8,199 nt of DNA from Candidatus Colicola coprequi (GTDB taxonomy: Bacteria > Bacteroidota > Bacteroidia > Bacteroidales > Paludibacteraceae). The notes under the pieces are model-generated. The model had not been told where the DNA came from and did not search any database. It worked only from the letters and a program-made list of their open reading frames with translations. The stretch lies in contig JAGHSR010000139.1 of assembly GCA_018065765.1 (NCBI GenBank), positions 1 to 8,199 of the forward strand, read 5' to 3'. Below are positions 1 to 6,546 of this stretch, piece after piece (position 1 is the stretch's first letter; each line of letters begins with the position of its first letter). The translations under genes were made by a program, and so were the position numbers.

Positions 1-75
1 ACCAAAGCCGTGGTTAACTCCAGTATTATCATATTGCTGATGGATGTTGTGCTAACCAATTCGATGCTGAATTAA
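1..75 (+). CDS. mlaE: MlaE-type ABC transporter permease, C-terminal end only (partial)
   Basis: Only the last 24 codons and a TAA stop are inside the window; the rest lies upstream. The visible peptide begins TKAVVNSSIIILLMDVVLTN and is one hydrophobic helix with a short polar end. It matches what I know of the C-terminus of MlaE/YrbE permeases, where a conserved T-K-A-V-V-x-S run leads into the last membrane segment with an internal Asp. MlaE is the inner-membrane permease of the Mla retrograde/anterograde phospholipid transport system and pairs with the ATPase MlaF. The next gene encodes an MlaF-like ATPase on the same strand, which supports the call strongly. With so few residues, a different permease of an ABC importer cannot be excluded from the fragment alone. 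Confidence 0.75.
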   Translation, partial: TKAVVNSSIIILLMDVVLTNSMLN

Positions 76-90
76 TAAGGAATATGGAGA

Positions 91-128
91 ATCCTCATCC
101 CCCCATTGAAAGGATGGATGAGAAGGAT
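91..128 (+). repeat. Imperfect inverted repeat (possible RNA hairpin) between mlaE and mlaF
   Basis: CTCATCC at 94-100 is exactly complementary to GGATGAG at 116-122, and the pairing can extend with ATC at 91-93 against GAT at 126-128 across a three-base bulge. The loop is about 15 bases. There is no T-run after it, so it does not look like an intrinsic terminator. It could be an intercistronic mRNA hairpin that affects stability or relative expression of permease and ATPase. No function is shown. Confidence 0.4.
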
Positions 129-135
129 TGAGAAA

Positions 136-142
136 AAGAGGA
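136..142 (+). promoter_or_regulatory. Shine-Dalgarno-like purine run upstream of mlaF
   Basis: AAGAGGA ends ten bases before the ATG at 153. It supports that start, although Bacteroidales genes often lack a functional Shine-Dalgarno site, so its role is uncertain. Confidence 0.35.
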
Positions 143-152
143 CTGATGTATA

Positions 153-932
153 ATGATTAAAGTAAGAAACATAATTAAGAGTTTCGATGGGACGCCGGTG
201 CTCCGCAAAATATCCACGGACTTCATGGACGGACAGGTCAATATGATTATCGGTCAGTCCGGTTCGGGCAAAACGGTGCTGATGAAAAGTCTAATCGGTC
301 TGCATAAGGTGGATAGTGGACAGATAATTTTCGATCGTAAAATCAACTCGAATAGTTCATCAACGATAGATATAACTTATGCCACTGAACAGCAGATACG
401 TATGTTGCACCGCGAAGTGGGAATGTTGTTTCAAGGGGCAGCTCTATTTGATAGTTTAAGTGTGGAAGAAAATGTGATGTTTCCTTTGGAGATGTTTTCT
501 GACATGACCTACGACGAGATGGTGGATCGTGCGCGCTTTTGTCTAAAACGCGTCAATATGCCGGAGCGCGCGTTTGCCCTCATGCCCAGCGAGATTAGTG
601 GCGGTATGCAAAAGCGTGTAGCCATCGCCCGTGCCATCGCTATGAACCCCAAGTACCTATTCTGCGATGAACCGAACTCGGGGCTTGACCCCAAAACAAG
701 TCTCGTAATAGACCAACTGATACAAGATATTACCCGCGAATATAACATCTGCACCATAGTTAATAGCCACGATATGAACTCTATCATGGAGATAGGCGAC
801 AATATTGTCTTTCTGAAAAATGGTGTCAAGGAGTGGCAAGGCAGCCGCGAAGATATATTCACTGCAGACAACGAGGCGCTTAACGATTTTGTGTTTGCCA
901 GTGAATTGTTTAAAAAAATTAAGAGAATATGA
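153..932 (+). CDS. mlaF: MlaF-like phospholipid transport ABC ATPase
   Basis: The 259-residue protein is a single ABC nucleotide-binding domain. Walker A is GQSGSGKT at residues 34-41, the Q-loop Gln is residue 94, the signature is ISGGM at 148-152, Walker B is YLFCDE at 168-173, the D-loop SGLD is at 176-179 and the H-loop His is residue 206. The ISGGMQKR form, with Met after the two glycines, is typical of the MlaF/Mkl branch and unlike LptB (LSGGERRR). It would sit on the cytoplasmic face with MlaE and drive phospholipid movement to or from the outer membrane. A polar insertion at about residues 62-80, before the Q-loop, looks like a family-specific loop. The ATG at 153 puts the first beta strand at the expected position. 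The permease gene ends 77 bases upstream, and the TGA stop shares ATGA with the next start. No MlaD-like MCE gene is seen downstream, where it might have been expected. Confidence 0.9.
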   Translation: MIKVRNIIKSFDGTPVLRKISTDFMDGQVNMIIGQSGSGKTVLMKSLIGLHKVDSGQIIFDRKINSNSSSTIDITYATEQQIRMLHREVGMLFQGAALFDSLSVEENVMFPLEMFSDMTYDEMVDRARFCLKRVNMPERAFALMPSEISGGMQKRVAIARAIAMNPKYLFCDEPNSGLDPKTSLVIDQLIQDITREYNICTIVNSHDMNSIMEIGDNIVFLKNGVKEWQGSREDIFTADNEALNDFVFASELFKKIKRI

Positions 933-1279
933 AACAAGTATTTTGGATGATAATTATTGGATTGGGGATGGTAGTGAGTGCCCAAGCGCAGTCACGCCCG
1001 CAAGCACCCCAACGAGTACCCGCATACAGAGGTGTTATTGAACGTGTACAACCTACGGGTGACACGCTACACATCTACCTTCGTGGTGACGAACGGAAAC
1101 ATTACACCATCACAATAGATGGCTGGCAGGTTCGAGAAAATAAAAAAGGAGTGCTATGCTATGCACGTAAGTTCTTTGGCTTTGTCAAGTCCAGCCGCTA
1201 CGTAGCACACGATGAACATCTGCGTACAGACGAAGAGAAGAATTACCTAAGACGCAAAGGGATAAAGAAAGATTTGTAA
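929..1279 (+). CDS. Small secreted protein resembling a stand-alone M6-protease propeptide
   Basis: The 116-residue product starts with a signal peptide: Lys2, hydrophobic residues 4-17, and an A-Q-A site at 18-20, so cleavage is likely after residue 20. The mature part aligns by eye with the N-terminus of the adjacent metalloprotease: VPAYRG (30-35) with MPARRG, and IYLRGDERKHY (49-59) with VYQHGDEHFHW. After that, both continue into a D/R-G-x-W/E type turn and a G-x-x-x-Y/V strand. The end, with VAHDEHLRTDEEKNYL (92-107), is also what I associate with the close of Bacteroidales M6 propeptides. There is no catalytic domain and no HExxH. The start ATG overlaps the mlaF stop (ATGA), suggesting coupled translation. 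It could be a protease inhibitor or chaperone acting in trans, a remnant of a truncated protease gene, or an unrelated envelope protein. Function is inference. Confidence 0.7.
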   Translation: MKQVFWMIIIGLGMVVSAQAQSRPQAPQRVPAYRGVIERVQPTGDTLHIYLRGDERKHYTITIDGWQVRENKKGVLCYARKFFGFVKSSRYVAHDEHLRTDEEKNYLRRKGIKKDL

Positions 1280-1303
1280 TTTATAATTTTTTATTTGTAA
1301 TTT
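1272..1303 (+). repeat. Pair of 11-base direct repeats in AT-rich spacer before the protease gene
   Basis: ATTTGTAATTT occurs at 1272-1282 and again at 1293-1303, starts 21 bases apart, about two helical turns. The first copy includes the stop codon of the upstream gene. The spacing and AT-richness are compatible with a regulator site or a promoter element, but a simple slippage duplication is equally possible. Confidence 0.5.
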
Positions 1304-1305
1304 GT
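1273..1305 (+). promoter_or_regulatory. Weak candidate Bacteroidetes-type promoter for the protease gene
   Basis: A TTTG at 1273-1276 is followed 21 bases later by TAATTTGT at 1298-1305. This resembles the Bacteroidetes sigma arrangement TTTG, 19-21 bases, TAnnTTTG, but the downstream element lacks one spacer base, so the match is imperfect. The implied transcription start would leave only a very short leader before the ATG at 1318. It is one of the few non-coding stretches in the window where an internal promoter could fit. Confidence 0.2.
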
Positions 1306-1317
1306 GATTGACAATAT

Positions 1318-2943
1318 ATGAACAGACACGTTGCATTGATAGTGATTATTTTGAGCAGTATGATAGTTAGTGCTATGCCTGCTCGTCGGGGTGGCAAACA
1401 AGTTCAACAAGCATGCGGACAGGAAATAACTGTTTACCAGCATGGTGACGAACATTTTCACTGGTTGACCAACGAGCGGGGCGAGTGGATTAGGCGTACA
1501 CCAGAGGGGAATTATGTAGTAATTCCGTCCCTGAGCGATAATCAGATTATTGTTCGTCGAGAAAATTCTCCCATGCGGATTTCGCAACTAAAGCGAATGA
1601 CCCAAAGGGCTTTTCCAACCAATCTTGCTAAGGAAGGACTAATTATTTTGGTCAATTTTAAGGATATTCAATTTGAGACCACCAAAGCTGAAATAGACTC
1701 TATGTACACGGGGCTGAACTACACCCGCCATTATACCTACGACTATATCTTTAATCGTCGTCACTATACCGGTGAGGTGAATAGTCAGGGTTCGGCGCGA
1801 CAGTACTTTTATGATATGAGTTACGGACAATACAATCCGCGTTTTCATGTGATAGGTCCTGTGACCATTTCGCAAAATAGGAGATATTATGGTGAGAACC
1901 AGAATGACGCAGATAAACATGCTGAAGTGATGATAAAAGAAGCCTGTGAAGAGGCTGCTAAGCAGGGAGTAGATTTCTCTATTTACGACAACGACCATGA
2001 TGGTGAAGTAGATTTTGTATATATTCTCTATGCCGGTGAGGGTGAAGCAGATGGCGGTCCCGAAGAGAGTATTTGGCCACATAGTTGGGGACTGAAAGAT
2101 GCAGGAGTATCACTCAAACTCAATGGCAAAACTATCAACACGTACGCATGCAGCAATGAGATGAATTCTTCATCAGGTGTACACGACGGTGTAGCTACTT
2201 TTTGCCACGAATTCAGTCATGTGCTTGGTCTGCCGGATATATACGAGACGACAGGGAATGGTTTGTGGAAGACTTCCGGAGAATGGGATGTGATGGACTA
2301 TGGTCCTTACAACAACGAGGGCAATACACCTCCGGCTTATTCGGGTTACGAGCGTTTCTTCCTTGGCTGGGTGACCCCTCGCGTACTGAGCGATAGCGAA
2401 AACGTGGTGCTCAACGAACTCAATTCATCGAAAGAGGTACTATTGCTGACCACAACCGGTCAACATAACTTGATAGGCAACGATCCCAATCCAAATACTT
2501 TCTGGGTTTTGGAAAATCGGCAGCAGAAAGGATGGGACGAATATGTACCGGGGCACGGAATGCTGATAACGAAGATAACATACTCTTACAACAAGTGGTA
2601 TGACAATGCTGTAAACAATTCCGAAAAGAACATGTGTGTGGACATCATAGAAGCTGATGGCAAGGCACCGGAGTACGATGAGAACAATGGCCAGAATGGT
2701 TGGTTTGGTAAATTAAAAGACGCATTTCCCTCCGGAGCCACCTCGTTCAACGGCGTGACAGGATACCCCATTAATAACATCCGCGAAACGGGTGGTGTGA
2801 TTACGTTCACAGTAGGTGACGTTGCAACCGACTTGCAAGCTCCTGTCGGTCATTCATCCACAGCGCATAAATCTATCTACAATGGCCAAATAACTATTCT
2901 GCGCGATGGCATACGATACAATCTTTTAGGCACACGACTCTAA
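1318..2943 (+). CDS. Secreted M6-like zinc metalloprotease
   Basis: The 541-residue protein has a signal peptide (hydrophobic residues 5-19), a propeptide to about residue 95, a catalytic domain to about 370, and a beta-rich C-terminal part. The zinc site is HEFSHVLGLPD at 297-307, fitting HExxHxxGxxD: His297, His301 and Asp307 as ligands and Glu298 as catalytic base. The segment GEWDVMDYG (321-329) supplies the Met-turn at Met326. A DNDHDGEVD loop at 224-232 resembles an EF-hand-like calcium loop. All are consistent with the M6 (immune inhibitor A-like) family, peptidases acting outside the cytoplasm. The C-terminus (about 518-541) carries YNGQITILRDGIRYNLLG, a tail style I recognise from secreted Bacteroidales proteins, rather than a full type IX sorting domain. 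The stop (TAA, 2941-2943) shares one base with the next ATG. Substrate is unknown. Confidence 0.9.
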   Translation: MNRHVALIVIILSSMIVSAMPARRGGKQVQQACGQEITVYQHGDEHFHWLTNERGEWIRRTPEGNYVVIPSLSDNQIIVRRENSPMRISQLKRMTQRAFPTNLAKEGLIILVNFKDIQFETTKAEIDSMYTGLNYTRHYTYDYIFNRRHYTGEVNSQGSARQYFYDMSYGQYNPRFHVIGPVTISQNRRYYGENQNDADKHAEVMIKEACEEAAKQGVDFSIYDNDHDGEVDFVYILYAGEGEADGGPEESIWPHSWGLKDAGVSLKLNGKTINTYACSNEMNSSSGVHDGVATFCHEFSHVLGLPDIYETTGNGLWKTSGEWDVMDYGPYNNEGNTPPAYSGYERFFLGWVTPRVLSDSENVVLNELNSSKEVLLLTTTGQHNLIGNDPNPNTFWVLENRQQKGWDEYVPGHGMLITKITYSYNKWYDNAVNNSEKNMCVDIIEADGKAPEYDENNGQNGWFGKLKDAFPSGATSFNGVTGYPINNIRETGGVITFTVGDVATDLQAPVGHSSTAHKSIYNGQITILRDGIRYNLLGTRL

Positions 2944-3704
2944 TGAAAATCATTTCTTACAACGTCAATGGTATTCGTTCAGCTATCTCCAAAGGGCTGT
3001 TTGATTGGTTACGCGAGGAGCAACCTGATGTGTTTTGTATACAAGAATCCAAAGCCCAACCCGAACAAATTGACACCATGGCCATGCAGGAGTTGGGATA
3101 CCATAGTTATGTCTTCTCTGCACAAAAAAAAGGATACTCGGGAGTGTGCATTTTTTCGCGCGAGGCGGCTGATTATGTACATGCAGGAATGGGAATAGAG
3201 CGATACGATCAAGAGGGGCGTGTCCTTCGTGCCGATTTCGGGAACTTGACAGTGGTCTGTGTCTATGTTCCTTCGGGAACGACAGGCGATGTACGTCAGG
3301 ACTTTAAGATGGAGTTTTTGGAGGATTTTATTCTTTGGCAGCAAGAGCTGCGCAAGACCCGTCCCAATGTGGTCATTTGCGGAGACTTCAATATCTGTCA
3401 CAAGCCCATGGATATCAATCATCCCGAACGGCAAATAGGTGTCAGCGGTTTCCTGCCGGAGGAACGTGAGTGGATGGACCGCTGGCAACAGACAGGACTG
3501 GTGGATTCGTTTCGCGAGTTTGACCAAAGTCCCAAAAAGTACTCGTGGTGGAGTTATCGTGCGGGCGCTCGTGCACACAACGCAGGGTGGCGTATTGATT
3601 ACCATTGGGTGAGTGAACCTTTGCAAAATAAACTGTATAACGCAACCATAATGAGTGAGGCAGTGCACTCTGACCACTGCCCTGTTTGCGTATGGATCAA
3701 CTGA
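2943..3704 (+). CDS. xthA: Exodeoxyribonuclease III / AP endonuclease
   Basis: This 253-residue protein covers the whole exonuclease-endonuclease-phosphatase fold. Visible active-site motifs are NVNGIR at 7-12 (Asn7), QESK at 34-37 (metal-binding Glu35), GDFN at 147-150 (Asp148, Asn150), the RAGARAHNAGWRIDY region before the last strands, and SDH at 243-245 (Asp244, His245). Family members cleave DNA at abasic sites and remove 3' blocking groups in base excision repair, and also act as 3'-5' exonucleases; length is normal. It starts within the stop codon of the protease gene (TAATG), and its last 13 bases overlap the start of lptB, so it belongs to the same transcript although DNA repair is unrelated to the neighbouring envelope genes. 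An eight-A run at 3124-3131 lies within the reading frame. The two closest subtypes are the XthA and ExoA types; the symbol is given for the family. Confidence 0.93.
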   Translation: MKIISYNVNGIRSAISKGLFDWLREEQPDVFCIQESKAQPEQIDTMAMQELGYHSYVFSAQKKGYSGVCIFSREAADYVHAGMGIERYDQEGRVLRADFGNLTVVCVYVPSGTTGDVRQDFKMEFLEDFILWQQELRKTRPNVVICGDFNICHKPMDINHPERQIGVSGFLPEEREWMDRWQQTGLVDSFREFDQSPKKYSWWSYRAGARAHNAGWRIDYHWVSEPLQNKLYNATIMSEAVHSDHCPVCVWIN

Positions 3705-4438
3705 GAACAGAACATCTGATAAAACGCTATGGCAAACGCACCGTTGTCAACGATGTGAGCATACAACTGCAACAAGGCGAGATAGTGGGCTTGTTGGGGC
3801 CAAATGGTGCCGGAAAAACGACTACTTTCTACATGACAACGGGTTTGGTGACTGCGAATAACGGCAAGATCTTCCTCAACGATGAGGACATCACCTCTTA
3901 TCCTATGTATCACCGTGCTAAGATGGGCATAGGTTATCTGCCACAGGAGGCTTCTGTTTTTCGCAAATTGAGTGTGGAAGATAATATCCGTTCTGTGCTG
4001 GAGATGACTGATTTCTCCCATGAATACCAAGAGGAAAAATTGGAACAACTGATTCGTGAGTTCAACCTCAATCATGTACGCCATAACTTGGGTGACCGTC
4101 TTTCCGGTGGAGAACGTCGTCGTACGGAAATTGCACGCTGTTTGGCTATCGAACCTAAGTTTGTGATGTTGGATGAACCTTTTGCCGGTGTAGATCCGAT
4201 TGCCGTGCAGGAGATACAGGATGTGGTATGGCGACTCAAAGACAAAAATATCGGCATTCTGATTACAGATCACAATGTGGACGAGACCTTGATGATTACC
4301 GACCGCGCTTATCTGCTGTTCGAGGGACGTATCCTCTTCCACGGCACACCCGAAGAGTTGGCTGCCAACCCGACGGTGAGAAAAAACTACCTCGGACGAG
4401 ACTTCGAATTAAAGAAGAAGACGAGGATTGAAGAATGA
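3692..4438 (+). CDS. lptB: LptB, ATPase of the LPS export ABC transporter
   Basis: With the ATG at 3692 the protein has 248 residues; an in-frame TTG at 3686 would add two. Motifs: Walker A GPNGAGKTT at 36-44, Q-loop Gln85 in LPQEASVF, signature LSGGERRR at 137-144, Walker B FVMLDEP at 157-163 followed by FAGVDP, and H-loop His194 in ITDHNV. The combination LPQEASVFRKLSVEDNI (83-99), LSGGERRR and DEPFAGVDPIAV is diagnostic of LptB. LptB hydrolyses ATP in the cytoplasm to drive LptF/LptG extraction of LPS from the inner membrane; those partners are not in this window. A lysine- and glutamate-rich tail (about 241-248) follows the last helix. It overlaps the end of xthA by 13 bases and the next glycosyltransferase by ATGA, tying LPS export to LPS assembly genes. 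Confidence 0.95.
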   Translation: MDQLRTEHLIKRYGKRTVVNDVSIQLQQGEIVGLLGPNGAGKTTTFYMTTGLVTANNGKIFLNDEDITSYPMYHRAKMGIGYLPQEASVFRKLSVEDNIRSVLEMTDFSHEYQEEKLEQLIREFNLNHVRHNLGDRLSGGERRRTEIARCLAIEPKFVMLDEPFAGVDPIAVQEIQDVVWRLKDKNIGILITDHNVDETLMITDRAYLLFEGRILFHGTPEELAANPTVRKNYLGRDFELKKKTRIEE

Positions 4439-4450
4439 AGATTGAAGAAT
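4426..4450 (+). repeat. Near-tandem 11-base direct repeat across the lptB/glycosyltransferase junction
   Basis: GATTGAAGAAT occurs at 4426-4436 and 4440-4450, period 14. The two copies are read in different frames relative to the gene boundary, giving the ending R-I-E-E of LptB and the beginning M-K-I-E-E of the next protein. This looks like a local duplication that shaped the overlapping stop and start. Confidence 0.7.
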
Positions 4451-5142
4451 CCTATATAGTTATGCCGGTGAAAGATGCGGTTGCATCGGCAGAGCGTTCG
4501 ATAAGGGCGATTGTGAATAGTGGACATACGTTGACTGTTTATGACGATTATTCTACGCCTGAGAACTGTGAGCACTTGAGACAACTCTCGGAGGAACTCT
4601 CTTTCTCGCTCATCCATTTATCGGACTTGACCGATCATTCGTCTCCCAATTATCGTACGGTGTTGATAGATGCTCGTGAGCGAGCGTTAGCGAATCATAA
4701 GTCGCTCATCATCATTGAGAGTGATGTGGAGGTGAAACCACAGACGATAGCCGATTTGCAGGCTTTAGTAGCACCGCAAATTGGTATGGTAGCGAGTGTA
4801 ACAGAGAACGAGGCGGGAGACGTGAACTTCCCATACGAGTACGCTAAGGATTGGCGCAAAGAAGTCATTGATACCAAAAAAAGGTTCAGTTTCTGCTGCA
4901 CCTTATTGACCGAAGAACTACTGCAAGCCATTGACTTCGAACAGGTCTTAGACGAGAAAAAGAATTGGTATGATGTCACCTTGTCGCATCTGTCTCTTAA
5001 AAAAGGCTTTCGTCATCTGCTCCGAATGGATTCGTCGGTTATCCACCGTCCGCACGCTTCGCGACCGTGGAAACAACTCAAATATGAACATCCATTTCGC
5101 TACTATTGGCGTAAATTAACCCAACACTTGGATCGCATATGA
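4435..5142 (+). CDS. Family 2-like glycosyltransferase, probably LPS core
   Basis: The 235-residue protein has a GT-A style N-terminus: YIVMPVKDA (7-15) as the first strand and loop, VYDDYST (35-41) as the second strand with the acidic pair Asp37-Asp38, then LIIIESDVEV (91-100). The Glu95-Ser96-Asp97 triplet sits where GT2 enzymes carry DxD. A WYDVTLS segment (178-184), with Asp180 as a candidate base, and an IHRPHASRPW stretch (203-212) follow. There is no signal peptide or membrane helix, but the C-terminal 30 residues are basic and aromatic, fitting membrane association. It starts in ATGA with the lptB stop and ends in ATGA with the next gene, so it is in one translational unit with LPS genes. 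Sugar donor and acceptor cannot be told. A second start at Met10 is possible but would remove half of strand one. Confidence 0.75.
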   Translation: MKIEESYIVMPVKDAVASAERSIRAIVNSGHTLTVYDDYSTPENCEHLRQLSEELSFSLIHLSDLTDHSSPNYRTVLIDARERALANHKSLIIIESDVEVKPQTIADLQALVAPQIGMVASVTENEAGDVNFPYEYAKDWRKEVIDTKKRFSFCCTLLTEELLQAIDFEQVLDEKKNWYDVTLSHLSLKKGFRHLLRMDSSVIHRPHASRPWKQLKYEHPFRYYWRKLTQHLDRI

Positions 5143-6542
5143 ACCCTCTTGTCAGTGTTATAGTACCCGTCTATAATGCCTCTCCATATTTGAGAGAGAC
5201 ATTGGATAGTATTGTAGCGTCGGATTATGCGTCGATAGAGGTTATCATTCAAGATGATGGCAGTAATGACGATAGTTTAGCTATTGCCCAAGCCTATGGG
5301 AAGGAGCATAATCAATGCAAGGTCTTTACGCAAGTCAATCAAGGCGTTAGTGCTGCCCGTAATCATGCTATTGCTCACGCACAAGGAGAGTATATCCTTC
5401 CCGTGGATGCGGACGATAAGATTAGTAGTGATTATATCCGTTTGGCGGTAGAGGCTATTGATGGACACGAGCAAGTTCGGGTTGTTGGGTGTCGTGCGCG
5501 GATGTTTGGATTGGTGGATAAACCTTGGAATTTGCCATCCTTTAGCCATGCGCTATTGGCACGAAAGAACATGATTCCTATCACGTCGCTCTTTCGTAAG
5601 TCCGATTGGGAACGCTGCGGCGGGTTTTGCGAAGAAGATATCTACCGCGAGGATTGGGATTTTTGGCTGAGTATGTTTGAGTTGGGAGGCGAGTATGTTC
5701 TTTTGCCCATAGAAGGTTTATATTATCGCGTTCTTCCCCAAAGTCGTCGTCGCAAAGCCAAACAGCAGAAACGGGTCATCGTAGATGCTATCAATCGTCG
5801 TCATCCGACGTACCTACAAAAATATCTGGGTGGGCGATTGCATTACCATCGTTCGTGGTCTCGTTTCCTTAACACCTTTAGTATAGATAGACAAGTGGGC
5901 GATTTCGAAGACTGGGAACAGGGTACGACTATCTACCAAAAACGCAACACGTTGCGGGTTTATCAAGATTATGTCATCAAACAATTTGCAGTGCCCTCCA
6001 TTGGACGACAGATAGCGTATTGTTTCGCCTCGTCTAAAGCGAAAAGAAGTTATTCGCACGCCTTGCGATTAGGTCCTCTTACACCCGCTCCGGTGGCTTA
6101 TCGGGAAATACGGTTTTGGGGATTGTTTATACATCAGAGTTGGTATGTGAGTCGATTGTCCGAATGCAAGCACACGTTTAACGAATTGATAGGTCATCCC
6201 GACTTTCCGCATCGCGTGGAGATACTGCAAGCAATAGGTCGCTTCACTGCTCAGATGCACCAAAGAGGGCTATGGCATAAAGATTATTCGGGAGGAAATA
6301 TATTATTCAATGAGGATGGCAGTAAGGTGGAAGTGATAGACCTTAATCGAATGTGCTCGGTTGGCTGCCATCGTCATCATCTGCTAAAACAGTTAGAGCG
6401 ACTTAACATAGACCGCGAAGCGTTGACTATTATCGCTACGGCTTATGCGGAAATGATGGGATTAGATGTGCAAGCTAGTATAAATTATGCCATTACACAT
6501 CGTTGGAAGAAACATGTCAAACAATCAATAACAAATTTATAA
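5139..6542 (+). CDS. Bifunctional GT2 glycosyltransferase fused to a Kdo/InaA-type LPS kinase
   Basis: This 467-residue protein contains two complete domains. Residues 1-215 are a GT2 GT-A core: VSVIVPVYNASPYL (5-18), IIQDDGSND (36-44), VNQGVSAARN (66-75), the VDADD metal/nucleotide site (89-93) and a REDWDFW segment (170-176) whose Glu-Asp pair is the likely catalytic base region. A basic linker, QSRRRKAKQQKR (201-212), follows. Residues 225-467 read as a full InaA/KdkA-type LPS kinase: IYQKRNTLRVY (265-275), a candidate ATP-binding Lys281, SKAKRSYSHALRL (299-311), Glu323 after PAPVAYR, HKDYSGGNILF (380-390) with catalytic Asp382 and Asn387, and VIDLNRM (399-405) with metal-binding Asp401. 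Known relatives of the second domain phosphorylate Kdo or heptose in the LPS core. The fusion suggests one enzyme adds a sugar and phosphorylates the inner core. It overlaps the previous gene by ATGA; no frameshift separates the domains. Confidence 0.85.
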   Translation: MNPLVSVIVPVYNASPYLRETLDSIVASDYASIEVIIQDDGSNDDSLAIAQAYGKEHNQCKVFTQVNQGVSAARNHAIAHAQGEYILPVDADDKISSDYIRLAVEAIDGHEQVRVVGCRARMFGLVDKPWNLPSFSHALLARKNMIPITSLFRKSDWERCGGFCEEDIYREDWDFWLSMFELGGEYVLLPIEGLYYRVLPQSRRRKAKQQKRVIVDAINRRHPTYLQKYLGGRLHYHRSWSRFLNTFSIDRQVGDFEDWEQGTTIYQKRNTLRVYQDYVIKQFAVPSIGRQIAYCFASSKAKRSYSHALRLGPLTPAPVAYREIRFWGLFIHQSWYVSRLSECKHTFNELIGHPDFPHRVEILQAIGRFTAQMHQRGLWHKDYSGGNILFNEDGSKVEVIDLNRMCSVGCHRHHLLKQLERLNIDREALTIIATAYAEMMGLDVQASINYAITHRWKKHVKQSITNL

Positions 6543-6546
6543 AAGT

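Noticed and set aside
509..985. Minus-strand open frame of 158 codons over mlaF
   Set aside because: Composition is Ser/Arg-rich without any domain; mlaF on the + strand has all ATPase motifs.
2869..2943. Type IX secretion C-terminal domain on the protease
   Set aside because: The end is a short tail with NGQ and LLG elements, not a full 70-80 residue Ig-like sorting domain with its usual conserved blocks.
3009..3677. Minus-strand open frame of 222 codons opposite xthA
   Set aside because: It overlaps almost the whole exonuclease III gene, shows no family motif, and is a mirror of the real coding frame.
3686..3691. TTG at 3686 as the start of lptB
   Set aside because: The ATG two codons later at 3692 gives a normal LptB N-terminus (MDQLRTEHL); TTG starts are uncommon and the two extra residues add nothing recognisable.
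3599..4342. Long minus-strand open frame (247 codons) opposite lptB
   Set aside because: It is antisense to a gene with every diagnostic ABC and LptB motif; the minus-strand peptide has no recognisable domain and is explained by the codon pattern of the + strand gene.
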